A DNA stretch of 64,000 bases from positions 3,100,001-3,164,000 of the forward strand of contig OU612075.1 in the NCBI GenBank assembly GCA_914767715.1, given 5' to 3'. Position 1 is the first letter of the stretch; each line of letters opens with the position of its first letter. Positions 51,801-63,136 of this stretch are shown here, piece by piece. The notes below the pieces were generated by a model that saw only the letters and a list, made by a program, of their open reading frames with translations, made no database searches and was not told where the DNA came from. A program made the position numbers and the translations under genes. The DNA is from Membranipora membranacea. Taxonomy: Eukaryota > Bryozoa > Gymnolaemata > Cheilostomatida > Membraniporidae.

Positions 51801-53227
51801 TAACATGGAAAATAAAATTGGCAATAACAAATGGCAATAACAATATGCACCATTGGCACCAAATACTGTTGATTATAGTGGGACCTTTGGAGAGGTTGAA
51901 GAGACTTTGTGTGTTGCGCAATTCAAAATTATTGATGCACTTTGACCTATAGGATATGAGCATGTGGAAAATTATCCTATTTTTTTATGACTATCCTAGC
52001 CTGAGTCCAGAATGATGCATCATCACACAGAACAATATATTATGTGTTTTGAGGATTCACACTCCCCAGAAAAGTTGAGATGCAACCAAACAAATTTTGA
52101 CCAAAGGCCCTCAAGGCTTGTAAGAATGTAAGGCTAAGCCTCCTGCATGAACAATGTTAGACATGAATGAAATTTTAACATGCACAGCATAGCCAACACT
52201 TGACCTAATAAACAAGTGAGGTAGGGTACATACTGGGAGGCGACAGTAGACAGTTTCTCATCATTCACACATCTTCTAACTTCTGCCTTGTGTCTCTCTG
52301 TGCTGACCCTACAACAAACCAAAATCGTCAAATAGTGAACCTCTGAGTAAGTATGGCTTAATCAGGCTTTACATATTATCAAGTTTGGTTGGTATATTTT
52401 CAAAGTCGTCATAGCGATGCTATCATAATGCACCACTAGTTTGGTGATAAACTATTACATTACATTATTCAAGCCTGCTATTAGCATTGGCAATCTGCTG
52501 CATGTTGTAACTAAGATAATAAATGACATAGTCCAGAAATTCCTCTTGTCTGAGATGCAGCTAGTATTTTGTTGTTTTACTACTCAAATACTGACATGCA
52601 CTAAATGTGTCTTTGTATGGTTGAAGTGAATAGCTCAAAACAACTCAACCGTTCAAACAAAGATACAATGCAGTGCCACTCAATACCTTAATCTTCGATG
52701 GCAAGCCTTCAAACCACAAAATGGCGAGACTACAGGTTATAAAAACACTTTGAGTCTTATTCATGAACTTCCCTTATTTGTGTGATCGGCCATATACAGT
52801 GTGGTTTGCTAGAGAGATACTTCTTCATAAAGCTTACTAGAGAGTTTACTTCAATTTTCCTGATACATTTGCAACAATAGGCCTACCCCGGGCAATGGTG
52901 CTGCAGTCAATTTCCTCAATTTTCCACACAACATGCGATCCCCATTAAATTTGACTCTTTCATGCAACACTATTACGCCAACATGATTAGAAAATTGGAT
53001 GTGGTATAAAGCCTCCACAACAATATGATATATAAGAATGCATTCACATCATACCCAAATAAAGTTTGCAGTTGATGGAGTAGAGTTTTCTTCTGTGGAG
53101 TGAGATCGCCTTGAGCTCTAAACGTGGCTATTATGGAAGAGTAAGTAGAAAGCTCTAGAGATCGGAGGGCCTTCCGTGAATCATCTTCACTCATGTCCAG
53201 TACTCGAGGCCAGGGAGTACCAGACAT
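39841..53227 (-). CDS. EMSY: EMSY orthologue (ENT-domain chromatin repressor) carrying a C-terminal bromodomain
   Basis: Nineteen exons join in phase on the - strand: 53227-53055, 52308-52234, 51533-51410, 51139-50884, 50345-50179, 49852-49675, 49088-48876, 48339-48124, 47820-47572, 47144-46945, 46697-46514, 45959-45840, 45372-45202, 44795-44026, 43824-42055, 41748-41570, 41029-40867, 40581-40417 and 39903-39841, giving 1,811 residues (human about 1,300). The N-terminal ENT domain has AQGDLTPQKKTLLHQL and STERHKAEVRRCVNDEKL, then EWLIEGRRMAPLMPR. The middle is Ser/Thr/Val-rich with EMSY blocks NVVVLPSGTSIHIKG, KITLSKP, IHIKQEGG and LLPKPSTGSTAPIVVV. Basic KRRRIAS and KKRRRKSD are candidate nuclear signals. 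Residues ~1678-1785 are a bromodomain: WFLKPV, APGY, PMDFGTVERKL and YNPPEH with the acetyl-lysine Asn (~1761). Known EMSY is a nuclear repressor that binds BRCA2 and joins KDM5A/SIN3 complexes. The start matches the human alignment. Confidence 0.95.
40417..41029 (-). other. EMSY: Bromodomain exons of EMSY
   Basis: Exons 41029-40867 and 40581-40417 encode the domain, with the first lines of helix Z in the preceding exon. Visible hallmarks are the ZA loop with WFLKPV and APGY, the PMDFGT turn, and YNPPEH at the BC loop, whose Asn anchors acetyl-lysine in this fold. The closest look is to BRD8/BRD7/9-like bromodomains, but the subfamily is not certain. Confidence 0.93.
47160..47225. repeat. GTAT/GTGC microsatellite in an EMSY intron
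   Basis: An alternating purine-pyrimidine stretch of GTATGTA, CGTGCGTG and GTATGTGTG units lies just upstream of the acceptor for exon 47144-46945. It is a simple-sequence repeat that may be length-variable. Confidence 0.85.
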
Positions 53228-53281
53228 GATATAGGGTTGGTGTATAGAGCCACTCCTAACACGGTCGGATAGAGGCAGTAT
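53228..53281 (-). promoter_or_regulatory. 5' untranslated part of the first EMSY coding exon
   Basis: A good acceptor (CCGTTTACAG) ends at 53282, so the exon with the ATG probably starts at 53281. Its 54 bases are open in frame but contain no ATG, and family alignment begins at MSGTPWPRVLD. A further noncoding first exon must lie upstream. Confidence 0.55.
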
Positions 53282-56200
53282 CTGTAAACGGAAAACAAGT
53301 AATTAAAATCTTACTAAAAAAACTATTTGAAATAAGTGGTCACAAATGATTACTCAAATCAAAATATGCACTGGGGAATACAAGATGTAAGCACCTGTTA
53401 AGATTTGTCAGACACAGGAAAACATTGAACTTAAATTGAAGGTTCCACGTGAAACCAACAAAATAAGCGAAAACAATTATAGGCCATCATATCATCCACA
53501 AAGTAGTGCACTTATTTATAATAATAGTCTTCTGAAGTCCAAGAAACAAACTCAACCATCTTTCAACAGTCAAATCAGGCAGGATATACCTCAAGCATGG
53601 CTTATAGCTGTATGAATATCCTTATGCAAATCCACAAAGGGCTCTAACGAAACAATACACCGCAGCAAGTCATATCACATTGACTATTGTAAGGTTGGTA
53701 TGAGGTAAGCATGAGAGGGATATGATGCTGTGGGCTGTGATTTCTCTACTGTCAGTATTAGCTCTTGTGACTGGTACCGTGATGATCAGTAGAAGTGCAG
53801 CAGGAGGTGGTGCAAGCTCTTCGCAGTAAGATTTTCATTATCTATTCTTGGTAACTTTGGTGTAAAACCTGATTCGATTTTCACATATGATCCAGAAACA
53901 AAGAATTTCTTACAAGCCATTCGGATTATTTGCTGAAAAAATAATACTCCTAGGCCCTGTATTCTGAATTGTGGTGGTGATTTGACATGGTTGGAGCCCA
54001 CCAAACTTCCATGCCCATGCAACAATGACCCACATGATTTAGTAATCAATCTTCTAACCACAATATAAGGCAAATGTTCCTACCCCAGAGTATTATCATC
54101 GAAATCAATTTATATACAGACGCATCGTTCATCGTATAAAGAAAGTTGGCAATGTCCAAACAGTGGCGGAGATCGAGGATAGTCTATCTTTTGATGATGG
54201 GCCCTGCTGCGTATGTTGCATAGAGCAAAAAATACACCCAAAACAAGTGAGCCATGTGTAGACAGTAAGATGTCAGCCCGGAAGAATTATAAGATTGACC
54301 GTCCAGAGTGGAGAACAAACTATGAACAATGAGGATCAGCTCAGGTGTATCGCAAAGAACAAGGCACAGAAGTTTGATGATCCTGCCTTGGACACAATAT
54401 GACCAAAATACTGCATCATGTTAATACTTAATTCAATAAGTTATCATATTGATGAAATGTTGCCCTGATTTTCTGTTTTTAATTATGTTTTATAAATCCG
54501 TGTCTGACTTTATAGTTGGTCACAATAAATAATCACATGGTATAAAAAGGGCATAGAACAGTCTAGTTCTCTTTCTTGTAACAGCATATTCTAAAATTAC
54601 TGCAGAGTTTGTCATTGGAAATTCCAAACAAAACCCTTGCCCTAGCTTATGTCACTTGAACCTTCAATGATTGGACTTTGGATCAGTGTCATTAATTTTA
54701 GATCCAATTCATTATTGGTGGTGTGGAAATTTGGTATAAATTTTTTCATTACAGAGAACCACGCAGATCGTGACTCAACTAACTAACTGACCATCAGACA
54801 GCCAGGCTCTATCCATAGCTATCTGAATGAAACACAACAATAGGCTTTTAAAGCACCACCTTTGGCTTTGTCAAACCGCTAGAATTACAGCATGTTGTAA
54901 CAAAGAGTATAATACTTACACAACTGTACAAACATACATTGGCAAACTATCAAAATGAATTAATGGGATGTTTTAATGATTGACACATACAGTACGTGGT
55001 CCAACTATGGATAAATAGCCACCTATACATTCATGCCAAGGACAGTACCTAGAGCCAGAAAGTAAAAATCATCAAATAGATGAGTTGATTCAGCTTGCAT
55101 CAAAATCAAAGATTCATAAAACAAATAATTATATTCAAAATGCCTAGTTACCACCTAGCCTCAAAATAACCATAACTCAGCAAACAGCTACTAGTACTGA
55201 TTATAGGTACTGCTACCATATCTGAACAAAATATTTTCATTTGAACTTGCTCAACTAGTAGTCATCGATGAGTTGATGTCAAACTTTTGCATATAAGTTC
55301 TATATATGATAGTCATGTGGTGGCCAATATATATATATATTAATATAAAATAATAATCAGATAATCAGATAATCAAGTGTCAAGAGCTGACAGTGAGACA
55401 TCAGCAGCACTACCAAATGCAATCCCACAAACACATGCTGGAGATATATTTACTGTTCTATGTATCCTACTAAAGTATTAGATTAAGTATGGCGCATTCA
55501 TCGTTAATTAAACCCAACTTAGAAGGGCCATTCTTTAATCATGGTTCCGATAACAGCTCGAGATAAGCACACCAATTAAGAGAAAGGTTGCAAAGATCAA
55601 TTGCAACTAAAATCCCCTTGTTATTGATCAAAATTACTCTAAATATCAACCAGATTAAAAACACCAGGCACACAATCAACTATCAATAATGGTCCACCTG
55701 ATTAGGAATTGAGCCCCATTCTTAGCTCAACCTGTAACTTGTATTACACTGACTGACAACAGATAGATACACCATACATTCTCCATTACTGCTAGATAGT
55801 ACTTAAAATAGTATAGTAAGTAGTTAAGTTGGGTATTGTTATGTTATTGTAATTATACATACTTATAGACTACACATTTTTTGAGATCTAAGAGGGGATC
55901 CTGAGAGATTGCAGATGCAAAATCTGCCCTTGAGCTAACCAATACACATTGGATGGCATTAATGATGTTAGAGTACAATTGAGAGCCACATCACTGTAGA
56001 ACAATAAATTGTTTGGTTACCACATGGAAACTTTTCTTCACCCTGAACTGAATTACTGAACTTTTGAATGAGCGGGATTCAGTCAATCAATGATAATTTG
56101 AAACAAAAAGAGGTTTGACTATTTTTAAACCCTCAAATGATATCCCCAACAAATACCCGAAAACTATGTAACATACCAGGGAGCAGTCACTGTCTAGATG

Positions 56201-57303
56201 AGCAGCTATTTCAGATTTCTCTCATCACTAATGGAATTCACATGAAAATCTCTCCCTTGTCCACCATTGCTGATAAAGCGCCCTCTTTAATTTTTCTCAC
56301 ATTGGATTAAATTATATTCAACTTTTCATACCCAGAAACTTGGTTAATTATTTCCAAATAATTTCCAGATTCCCTTTAGAGTAACAAATAATTTTTATTT
56401 TAGTATATTTTAGGATGTGTCATCTGAGAGCACTATAGTCATCAGTGGTAGGTGCAGTACTGTGCAAACCCAAACTGCTTCATTTCCGGCTAAAACGAAA
56501 GTGATTTTCAAGTGCTTTTGTATTCATCTCAACAACCCATCTACTCTGAAGGCCCAAAATACTATAAAAGCATGTCTAGATCCAGTGAGAATAAAGCTCA
56601 CCATATGAACTGAACTCTGGTTGACAGCATAACAATTAGTAAAAAGAATTATCTTCAAAAAACAAGGAAAATCTAAGGTATTGTTTGTTGAGGGCATTTT
56701 GTTGTCATATTTCTAGTAGTATGAAATAGTATAGGAGTCTTGAATGAGAAGCTCTGTTGCTGACAAGAAAGGCCATTGGATGCACTACCACAACTTGGTG
56801 ACTCTAGCAGGTTTGCTTGTGGCTACTCAGCAGTGTAATATTCAGATTAGCAAATTGAATTGTAGTTCCCATGTTACATCTTGGGCAGATTGCACTAAGT
56901 ATTGTACCTGTCATCATCTGGATAGCGGCCCCTGGGAGTCCCTGATCTGGTAGAGAGCTTGAATCAGCGTTGCATTCACTTTGATACGATACTCACTAAT
57001 TGCTAGATGGTTACTGGACAGTAGGTGAACTTAACATATTGCATTCCTTCCCAAACTAACTTCCAGCATCACAATTGTTTGGACATTTTAAGCTCGTTTT
57101 GTTTTCTATGGGACGAGCCTTGCCTGGTATACCGTAAATAACAAGACAAAAATCAACACAAAACGTTAGAGCACTCCAGGTAGACCATGCAAGGGTTTAC
57201 TTGAATGTATTAGAAGTACTTGTGATATTTGTCGTAGGGTTGCAGTTTTATGTCTAGTATAAACAGTTTATACTAATGAAACAATAATTCTGCACATTTT
57301 CAG
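53282..57303. other. Divergent intergenic region, EMSY to CEP19
   Basis: About 4 kb separates the two start regions. It must hold the promoters and noncoding first exons of both genes, but I could not fix either. The sequence is AT-rich with a TATA run at about 55329. No coding sequence or large repeat was recognised. Confidence 0.5.
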
Positions 57304-57332
57304 AATATCTTTTTTTGGCTGAAGCTTAAACT

Positions 57333-58836
57333 ATGTCAGAACTAAATATTCGGAAGATTGGGGTGAAGTTTCGTCCAGCAGCCATCATCATGACATATAG
57401 AGAAGGCACTGGCTCCACAAGAAGAAGGACGATTCCTGTACGTGATATCACCAAAAATAGCAGCATTGAAGAGCTGGCAGCAGAAATGAAGTCTATAAAA
57501 AATCACCAAAGGTATAAGAAGTACAGATCTGTTGCAATTAACCACCTATTTGTGTATTATTATTTATATTGATTAATTCTGATTTCCCCTAACCTTTGAT
57601 TTGCTGTGAGAGCAAAGCTAGAACAAATTTGATCCTTTGTTATCATTCTAATGGTGATTCACCGGCGGCTCAAATAGGTCAACTCTAAATGCAGGCAATT
57701 GGATCATATTTAATTCAAGGCAGTGCTGAAAGAATATATATAGTGATAGGTCGATAGGTACTTTCTTGAACTGGCATTGGCTGTCTTACTCTCGCATAAC
57801 AAATAATCACCAGAGACAACACATCGACTCGGTGGTTACTTATTGCAGAGAATTAACCCTAGAATTTCTGTTATTTTTGCTGGTTGTAGGTTTATATCAC
57901 AGCTTTCTCAGTTACAACTGGTCAAAATGCTCACTCTCATCAAAGACAATCTCAATGGATTATCATTGGATGACAGTCTAGCTAAGAGCAAGAAACTTGA
58001 CACCATAGATCCAAATGAAGATTTGAACAAGGTGACTGTCTCGTTGTTTAGACTCATTTATCCTGGGAAAGTTTAACACAAAAACTTACTTAACAAGGTT
58101 CTCTGCCCCAGATTTTAATCATAAAGTCATAACTTCAAAGATAACATGTCTATTGTAGGTAGGGTCGCTGATTTAATAGCTTAAGACTCTTTTTTTAAAA
58201 TAGTGTTAAAATTGAAAAGTTCAATTACGCTATAAATTATTTGTGATTGTGTTACATAAAAACCTTCCCATTAACCTGTTGCTGTTCGCAGATTGATGTC
58301 AATAAATAACAGGCATACGACACAATACTAATCACGATGATCCTGATGCGGTCATTTCTGTGTTTCTACAAGTAACTTCCACTTCAATTAGATATATACA
58401 CACCGAAATGAAATAGCATTGACATATTGATAATCTTGACACCATGATAGGGTTTGATTGATTGTATTTCTATCACTAGCTGTAAAAGTTATGAGAAAAA
58501 GGTTAATGGTACACATACTCTGCTAAAAATTAATGTAGTTGCCTTGCATGCAAAAATAGGGTTAAAATAGTATTGTTTATATAAATACACATAATATGTC
58601 TCAAAAAGCAGTACACATACCTGTTATCTTACACCATGTGCAATTAGGTCTAAACAATTTTTCTACAGGCTGACAACGAAACCCTTGCAAGGAAAAAGGC
58701 TGCGATGGAGGAGATGTTTGTAGCCAATCAGAAGAAGCCTACAGACCCCGGATTCCAGTACGATATCGAGGTAGATTTCGGGACTAATGATGCCGTAGAG
58801 ACGCTGAATTGGAGCGACGATGACGATGCGTGGTAA
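57333..58836 (+). CDS. CEP19: Centrosomal protein of 19 kDa (CEP19)
   Basis: Three coding exons join in phase: 57333-57511, 57890-58031 and 58669-58836, giving 162 residues, the usual size for this family. N-terminal IGVKFRPAAIIMTYREG and RRTIPVRDI, the middle TIDPNEDLNK, and C-terminal PGFQYDIEVDF followed by an acidic tail ending in DDDDAW all match CEP19 blocks. CEP19 sits at the mother centriole and ciliary base, where with FGFR1OP/CEP350 it recruits RABL2 for intraflagellar transport entry. An acceptor (CATTTTCAG) ends at 57303, 29 bases before the ATG, so a noncoding first exon is expected upstream. The gene is divergent from EMSY. AATAAA at 59012 probably ends the transcript. Confidence 0.96.
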
Positions 58837-59011
58837 CCTTAGGTTCTAAACTTTGAAGATCTGATGTTTGGGGGTGTAACTTACAATTTGCAACAAGAAT
58901 CACAATATTATCTGTGGCACAATCGGCATATATTTAACATAGCAGTATCCCAGTGAGAACTATGTTAGCAAGTGTAACATTCGCTGACTTGTATGTGGCA
59001 TGATGGTAGCA

Positions 59012-59017
59012 AAATAA
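59012..59017 (+). promoter_or_regulatory. Poly(A) signal of CEP19
   Basis: AATAAA lies 176 bases after the CEP19 stop and is the first canonical signal downstream. Confidence 0.65.
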
Positions 59018-59923
59018 ATCAAAAACATTACTCAGATTGGATTGTTGTGTCACGTGTCTTCCATTGGCTGAATCTTTATTAGTCTGCTATACAAAGTTCC
59101 TTGTATAGATTTTAAATTTGAAAAGGGAAGATGTTCTTATCACATATATAATTTCAAAATATTGTCTCAACATCAATAGAGTTCAAGTTTTCAACAATAT
59201 TATCTCTTTCTCAGTTAAACATTGTTCAGTGTTCTTGAAGAAGTTGTTTTCTCCCATTTCTTTTGTTGGGCAGTTCAACTGCTTGCAACTAACATTTATC
59301 CTTTTTTGTTTGAAATTGTTTATAATTTTTCATCTAAACCGCCGTCCCCACTGAGGTATATATAAATTCCATATCAGTGGCTGTCCCTTAATGTCATATT
59401 CAGTTGTTGGTTAGAATTTGTCTGGTGTGTGCAGAAAATATAGAGTTAGTATTCGTTTTTTTAAATCATGTGTTCACTCATTATATTTTATTGTTTTCCA
59501 AATAAATAATACATATTATACACAAAAATTTTCATATATTTTCCTGTTTGCCTTCAATTGTATCCGTATTCTGGAAATTGCCTGAGATATATATGTGGGC
59601 ACTGATATTTAGACAAATTGTGGATTTTTTTATTATATTATGAATAATATGAAGGAAATTTTCTCTTGAGGCTCTGAAACAATCAACTTTTTGTTAATGA
59701 AAAAGATCAAGAGTCATCAATCCGACTGAAAATTCTGCCTACAACCCTGAAATCACCAATACAAAGAAAAAATTAACTAGAATTTTTGCTGATGTTTCAT
59801 GGAGCCTGATCTCAAGTTTAGTCCACCCATAAATGACACGTTGATCGATCAATAAATATGAATGTGAATTAGCTGCACATGACTTGGAGCACTGACCGGT
59901 GAGTGACCGTGATCAATAATTCA

Positions 59924-60120
59924 ATAAAAATTTTAGGGGAGGCCCCAGGTTGGATATTGTAAGCTCCCCCTGTGGATAATCCCCAGCCAAAGCGTTTTGA
60001 TGATATATATAGCAAATGGAAGTCCAACATGAGCTGATTCTGATATGGAATATTTAATTATAGCATTCTTAGGCCACTCTATTGAGCATTTGTCCCTGCC
60101 TCCCCTAGAACCACGGGCCT
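59924..60120 (+). mobile_element. MITE-like element, CAGGG-TIR family, diverged copy E
   Basis: The 5' end is eroded (AAAAATTTTAGGGGAGGC), while the 3' end CCCCTAGAACCACGGGCCT is intact. It shares the core CTGATTCTGATATGGAATAT and AAGCTCCCCCTG with the family, in the same orientation as copies C and D. Confidence 0.75.
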
Positions 60121-60509
60121 AATTAAATGTGTATACTTCATTGGCTCACATTGTGACACATTTTTCCATGCCAGTACTGCCTGTTATAATTGGAAAAAAA
60201 TTGTCCCGGCAAGGAAATTTCAGCCAGGGCGCAATTAAATCTATTAATTTCAGACGCCTCAAATGTCAATTACACTCCCTTTCAAGCAAAGTTAAATATT
60301 TTCATGTTAGACCTTTATTGACACATTCTTCATCTGAAACGAGGGAAATATGTGACAGATATTTGTGGGGATTGATACTTTATACTCTTTATTGAAATAT
60401 AAATGATCTCTGTATCACTATGGTTCCATGCCTCGAATTTGTGGTTCACTCCAATTTTGAATTATGAATGCTAACCATTTCCATGATGGAAAAACCATGA
60501 AAAACATCT

Positions 60510-60600
60510 GCCATGGCCGGGACTTGAACTCCGGTCTCTCGCATTAATGCCCTTAAAAAGCATTGTGTGCAAGCACGCCAACCATTCAGTCACGCCGCCT
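60510..60600 (-). mobile_element. tRNA-like sequence (SINE head or tRNA relic)
   Basis: On the - strand it reads GGCGGCGTGACTGAATGGTT (A-box region) and then GGAGTTCAAGTCCCGG (B-box/T-arm region). The spacing suits a long-variable-arm tRNA such as Ser or Leu. The acceptor ends do not pair, so it is probably not a working tRNA gene. Confidence 0.5.
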
Positions 60601-60957
60601 AGTTAGTAGTGGTTATGATTCAACATGGTATGTCTATTCGCGTCAACAATGTCGCTCGGCACACTCGGCACTCCCGAAATCCTTACAAAATCGCAACATG
60701 GAACCATAGTGAATATTATCATAGTCAATGTCTTGTGTTCTGTACATAATCAGTACCAGGTTTTCTATTTTCCTCCAATCATTTATTTTTTTGAGACTTC
60801 CCCCCCCCACAAATTTCGTGAACAAACTCGACTTGCCCTTAATTTATTCAGGTGGCCCAGATGGCTATATTTGTTTCTTTATATGTGTAGCTTGAAATTG
60901 CTATGCAAGCAGGTATAAATGAAGCGAATATTCTGACTCCTCCTGACATAATCAAGT

Positions 60958-61254
60958 ATGAAAACAGCTTCTCTTAACTTCGCCAAATTGATCGGTTTGG
61001 CAGAAATGGTATTTTTTACGGCTGGGATGGTAAATGTGCATTTTCTTGTGTCTCTGGTGAGGGATGATCTCGACACTAACTATGATGACAGTATCTGCTC
61101 AGTATACATCGGTTATCCTACAAACCCAAAGCTAAGACCAGGTGATGTCTATTGGTTTCCCTGCCCGTTGAAACCAGCGCAATACTTCAAACTTCAGGTT
61201 TCTGCGCAAAGAAAGAATTTAGACGTGGCTGAGTTGGAGCTGCGTGGTTACTAG
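60958..61254 (+). pseudogene. Orphan exon resembling the C-terminal end of a fucolectin/F5-8C-type lectin domain
   Basis: A 98-residue frame from ATG 60958 to TAG 61252-61254 contains ICSVYIGYPTNPKL, then a Cys (FPCPLK) and YFKLQVSAQRKNLDVAELEL. This pattern of Cys...Cys, a beta strand and an E-x-E-like final strand resembles the last third of fucolectin tachylectin-4/pentraxin domains. The first two-thirds are not seen in the 900 bases upstream. It may be the last exon of a gene whose other exons I missed, or a detached relic. The function is inference only. Confidence 0.35.
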
Positions 61255-62090
61255 ACCTTCTCCAGAGAGAGCAAAGAAGGAGTATACAAATAACGTCAGC
61301 AAGAGAAAAAGATAATGGCTCTAGAACAATTACTCTAGAGGCGTAAAGTATTGCTGAATTGCTTGAAGAGTATAAATAATTCTATAGCTAACATAAATAC
61401 GGACCTCCTTCCCATTATTTATTATCTCTCATCAGTTAGCCAGGATTTTGTGCTAGCTAATATTAAGTCACCTCCGAACTAGCGAAACTAAACTCTAGCC
61501 AACATTAACTCCTCTAGGGTTTTTGGTGTACCACATGAAGGTCAGTGGTCTAAGTCGAGGGATTTAAGAAAAGGGCTAGTTATGAGAGGATTCAATGAAA
61601 TTAATTTAAAAGTCATATGCATTTGAAATTGTTTTTTCAATCCATAGATAACATTGTATTGAATTCTTCTAACACATGACAAATGTTTGGTCTGAGCACA
61701 TGTTTAGCAACTTATTATTTGTCAAATGATTCAACAAGGCCCTCAGCATATATCTCATCAACCTGACATACTTGTGGTAGTCGTAGATCTTTGATCAAGC
61801 TGTTTGATCATAGCTTGACACAACCAGCATCTATAAAAGCATGATTTTGAGTATATTTATTTTTTCATTAAACGTTTACATGCTTCTTATGTTTTAAAAT
61901 TGCCGATCTGATCATGGAAATAGCTTAGGTTAAAAGTAGCACACGACAGGCGAAACTTCAGTCAGGATCAGGGTGGGTAAATAGCTAAATTTTCCGTTAT
62001 GTAATGCCAGATGCTCTGTGAGTCCTCTTACTGAGAAAATAAGATTCTCTTGCCAGCATTGATTGCAGCAAGTGGAGGAAGCTACGCCTA
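61255..62090. other. Noncoding stretch before the TIR element
   Basis: AT-rich sequence with no supported gene. The part at 61440-61535 (TAGCTAATATTAAG to AACTCCTCTAGGGTTTTTGG) is a diverged relative of the repeat around 10580-10712. Confidence 0.55.
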
Positions 62091-62411
62091 AAGCTGCGTT
62101 TACATTAGGCCGTCTCCGTCAGCTGGCCACCAACTCAAGACTGAGCAGTCTTTAACCCCAAGTCTGAGCCAGAGTCTGAGACTGGCATGTGTTTACATTG
62201 AACCGGCTCAGCCAATGTCAATCTCAGAGAAAATAAATGTGAGTGATAGATAGCACTGCTCGAATTGCCAGACACCGTCTTAAAAGCCGGTCAGACAAGG
62301 TCAGTCAACCGTTTTTTGTTATTCACGCTACACAGTCTCAGCCTCCGTCCTAGTAATTTGTCGGTCAGACTAAAGACTGGGCCAAAAGACGGCCTAATGT
62401 AAACGCAGCTT
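62091..62411. mobile_element. Non-autonomous TIR transposon with perfect 25-bp ends and TA duplication
   Basis: The left end AAGCTGCGTTTACATTAGG and the following CCGTCT are matched base for base in reverse complement at 62387-62411. TA stands on both sides (62089-62090 and 62412-62413), like a mariner-type target duplication. The interior has repeated AGTCTGAG/AGACTG motifs and no reading frame. Perfect ends suggest a recent insertion. Confidence 0.93.
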
Positions 62412-62413
62412 TA

Positions 62414-63136
62414 TGAGCGGGTGTTCTTGCTGTTTAGTAAGAAACAGAAGATTGGGCTGCCCCTAAAGTGGGACGCAAGATGCCCTAAATCCTCATACTG
62501 AGAATGTGATACATCCTAGAAAACTAGAATGTATCCTAGAGGTGAGGCCATAGAAGACCTCCTAATCGTGAGTATGCAGCAAGCTGCCAAAACTGAACTG
62601 GAACTAATCGGCCATTGGCAGTACACTTTGATCTTAGCCAATAGGCCTAGAAGCGGGTGTTCTTGCTGTTTGCTAAGAAACAGAAGATTGGGCTGCCCCT
62701 AAAGAGGGACGCAAGGTGCCCTAATCCTCATACTGAGAATGTGATACATCCTAGAAAACTAGAATGCATCCTAGAGGTGAGGCCATGGTGGACCTCCTAA
62801 TCATAAGTGTGCAGCAAGCTGCCAAAACAAAACTGGCACTAATCGGCCATTGGCAGTGACACTTTGATATTAGCCAATAGGCCCTGTTTATGACAAAACA
62901 GAGGGTGGGCTGCCCCTAAAGAGGGACGCAAGTTGCCCGGAGTCCTCGTACTGACAGTGTGATACATCCTAGTAAACTAGAATGCATCCTAGAGGTGAGG
63001 CCATGGTGGACCTCCTAATCGTAAGTGTGCAGCAAGCTGCCAGAAAGTGAAACAGGCACTAATCAGTCATTGGCCATGACACTTTGATCTTAGCCAATAG
63101 GCCGAGAAGCGATCTTAGCCAATAGGCCGAGAAGCG
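62414..63136 (-). repeat. Tandem array of ~220-bp units headed by the 5' end of U2 snRNA
   Basis: On the - strand a unit starts CGCTTCTCGGCCTATTGGCT and continues AAGATCAAAGTGT, matching the first ~33 bases of metazoan U2 snRNA with one substitution and one extra A. It then runs into an unrelated body. Heads lie at 63136-63112 (a 25-base duplicate), 63111-63079, ~62882-62859 (truncated) and 62655-62623. The shared block GGGCTGCCCCTAAAG occurs at 62454, 62690 and 62907, so periods are about 236 and 217 bases. The U2 branch-recognition, stem II and Sm regions are absent, so these are not U2 genes. Confidence 0.88.

Larger units (their letters stand above)
58837..60957. other. Intergenic region downstream of CEP19
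   Basis: It contains the CEP19 3'UTR, one diverged CAGGG-TIR element and a tRNA-like sequence on the - strand. The rest is AT-rich with no supported gene. Confidence 0.6.

Noticed and set aside
53786-54073. 95-codon frame on the - strand between EMSY and CEP19
   Set aside because: No family-like pattern is seen, and it has no consistent splice phase with the first EMSY coding exon.
60510-60600. Functional tRNA gene on the - strand
   Set aside because: The A- and B-box regions are recognisable but the acceptor stem does not pair, so it is listed as a SINE head or relic.
62414-63136. Functional U2 snRNA genes
   Set aside because: Only the first ~33 bases match. The branch-recognition sequence, Sm site and 3' stem-loops are missing.
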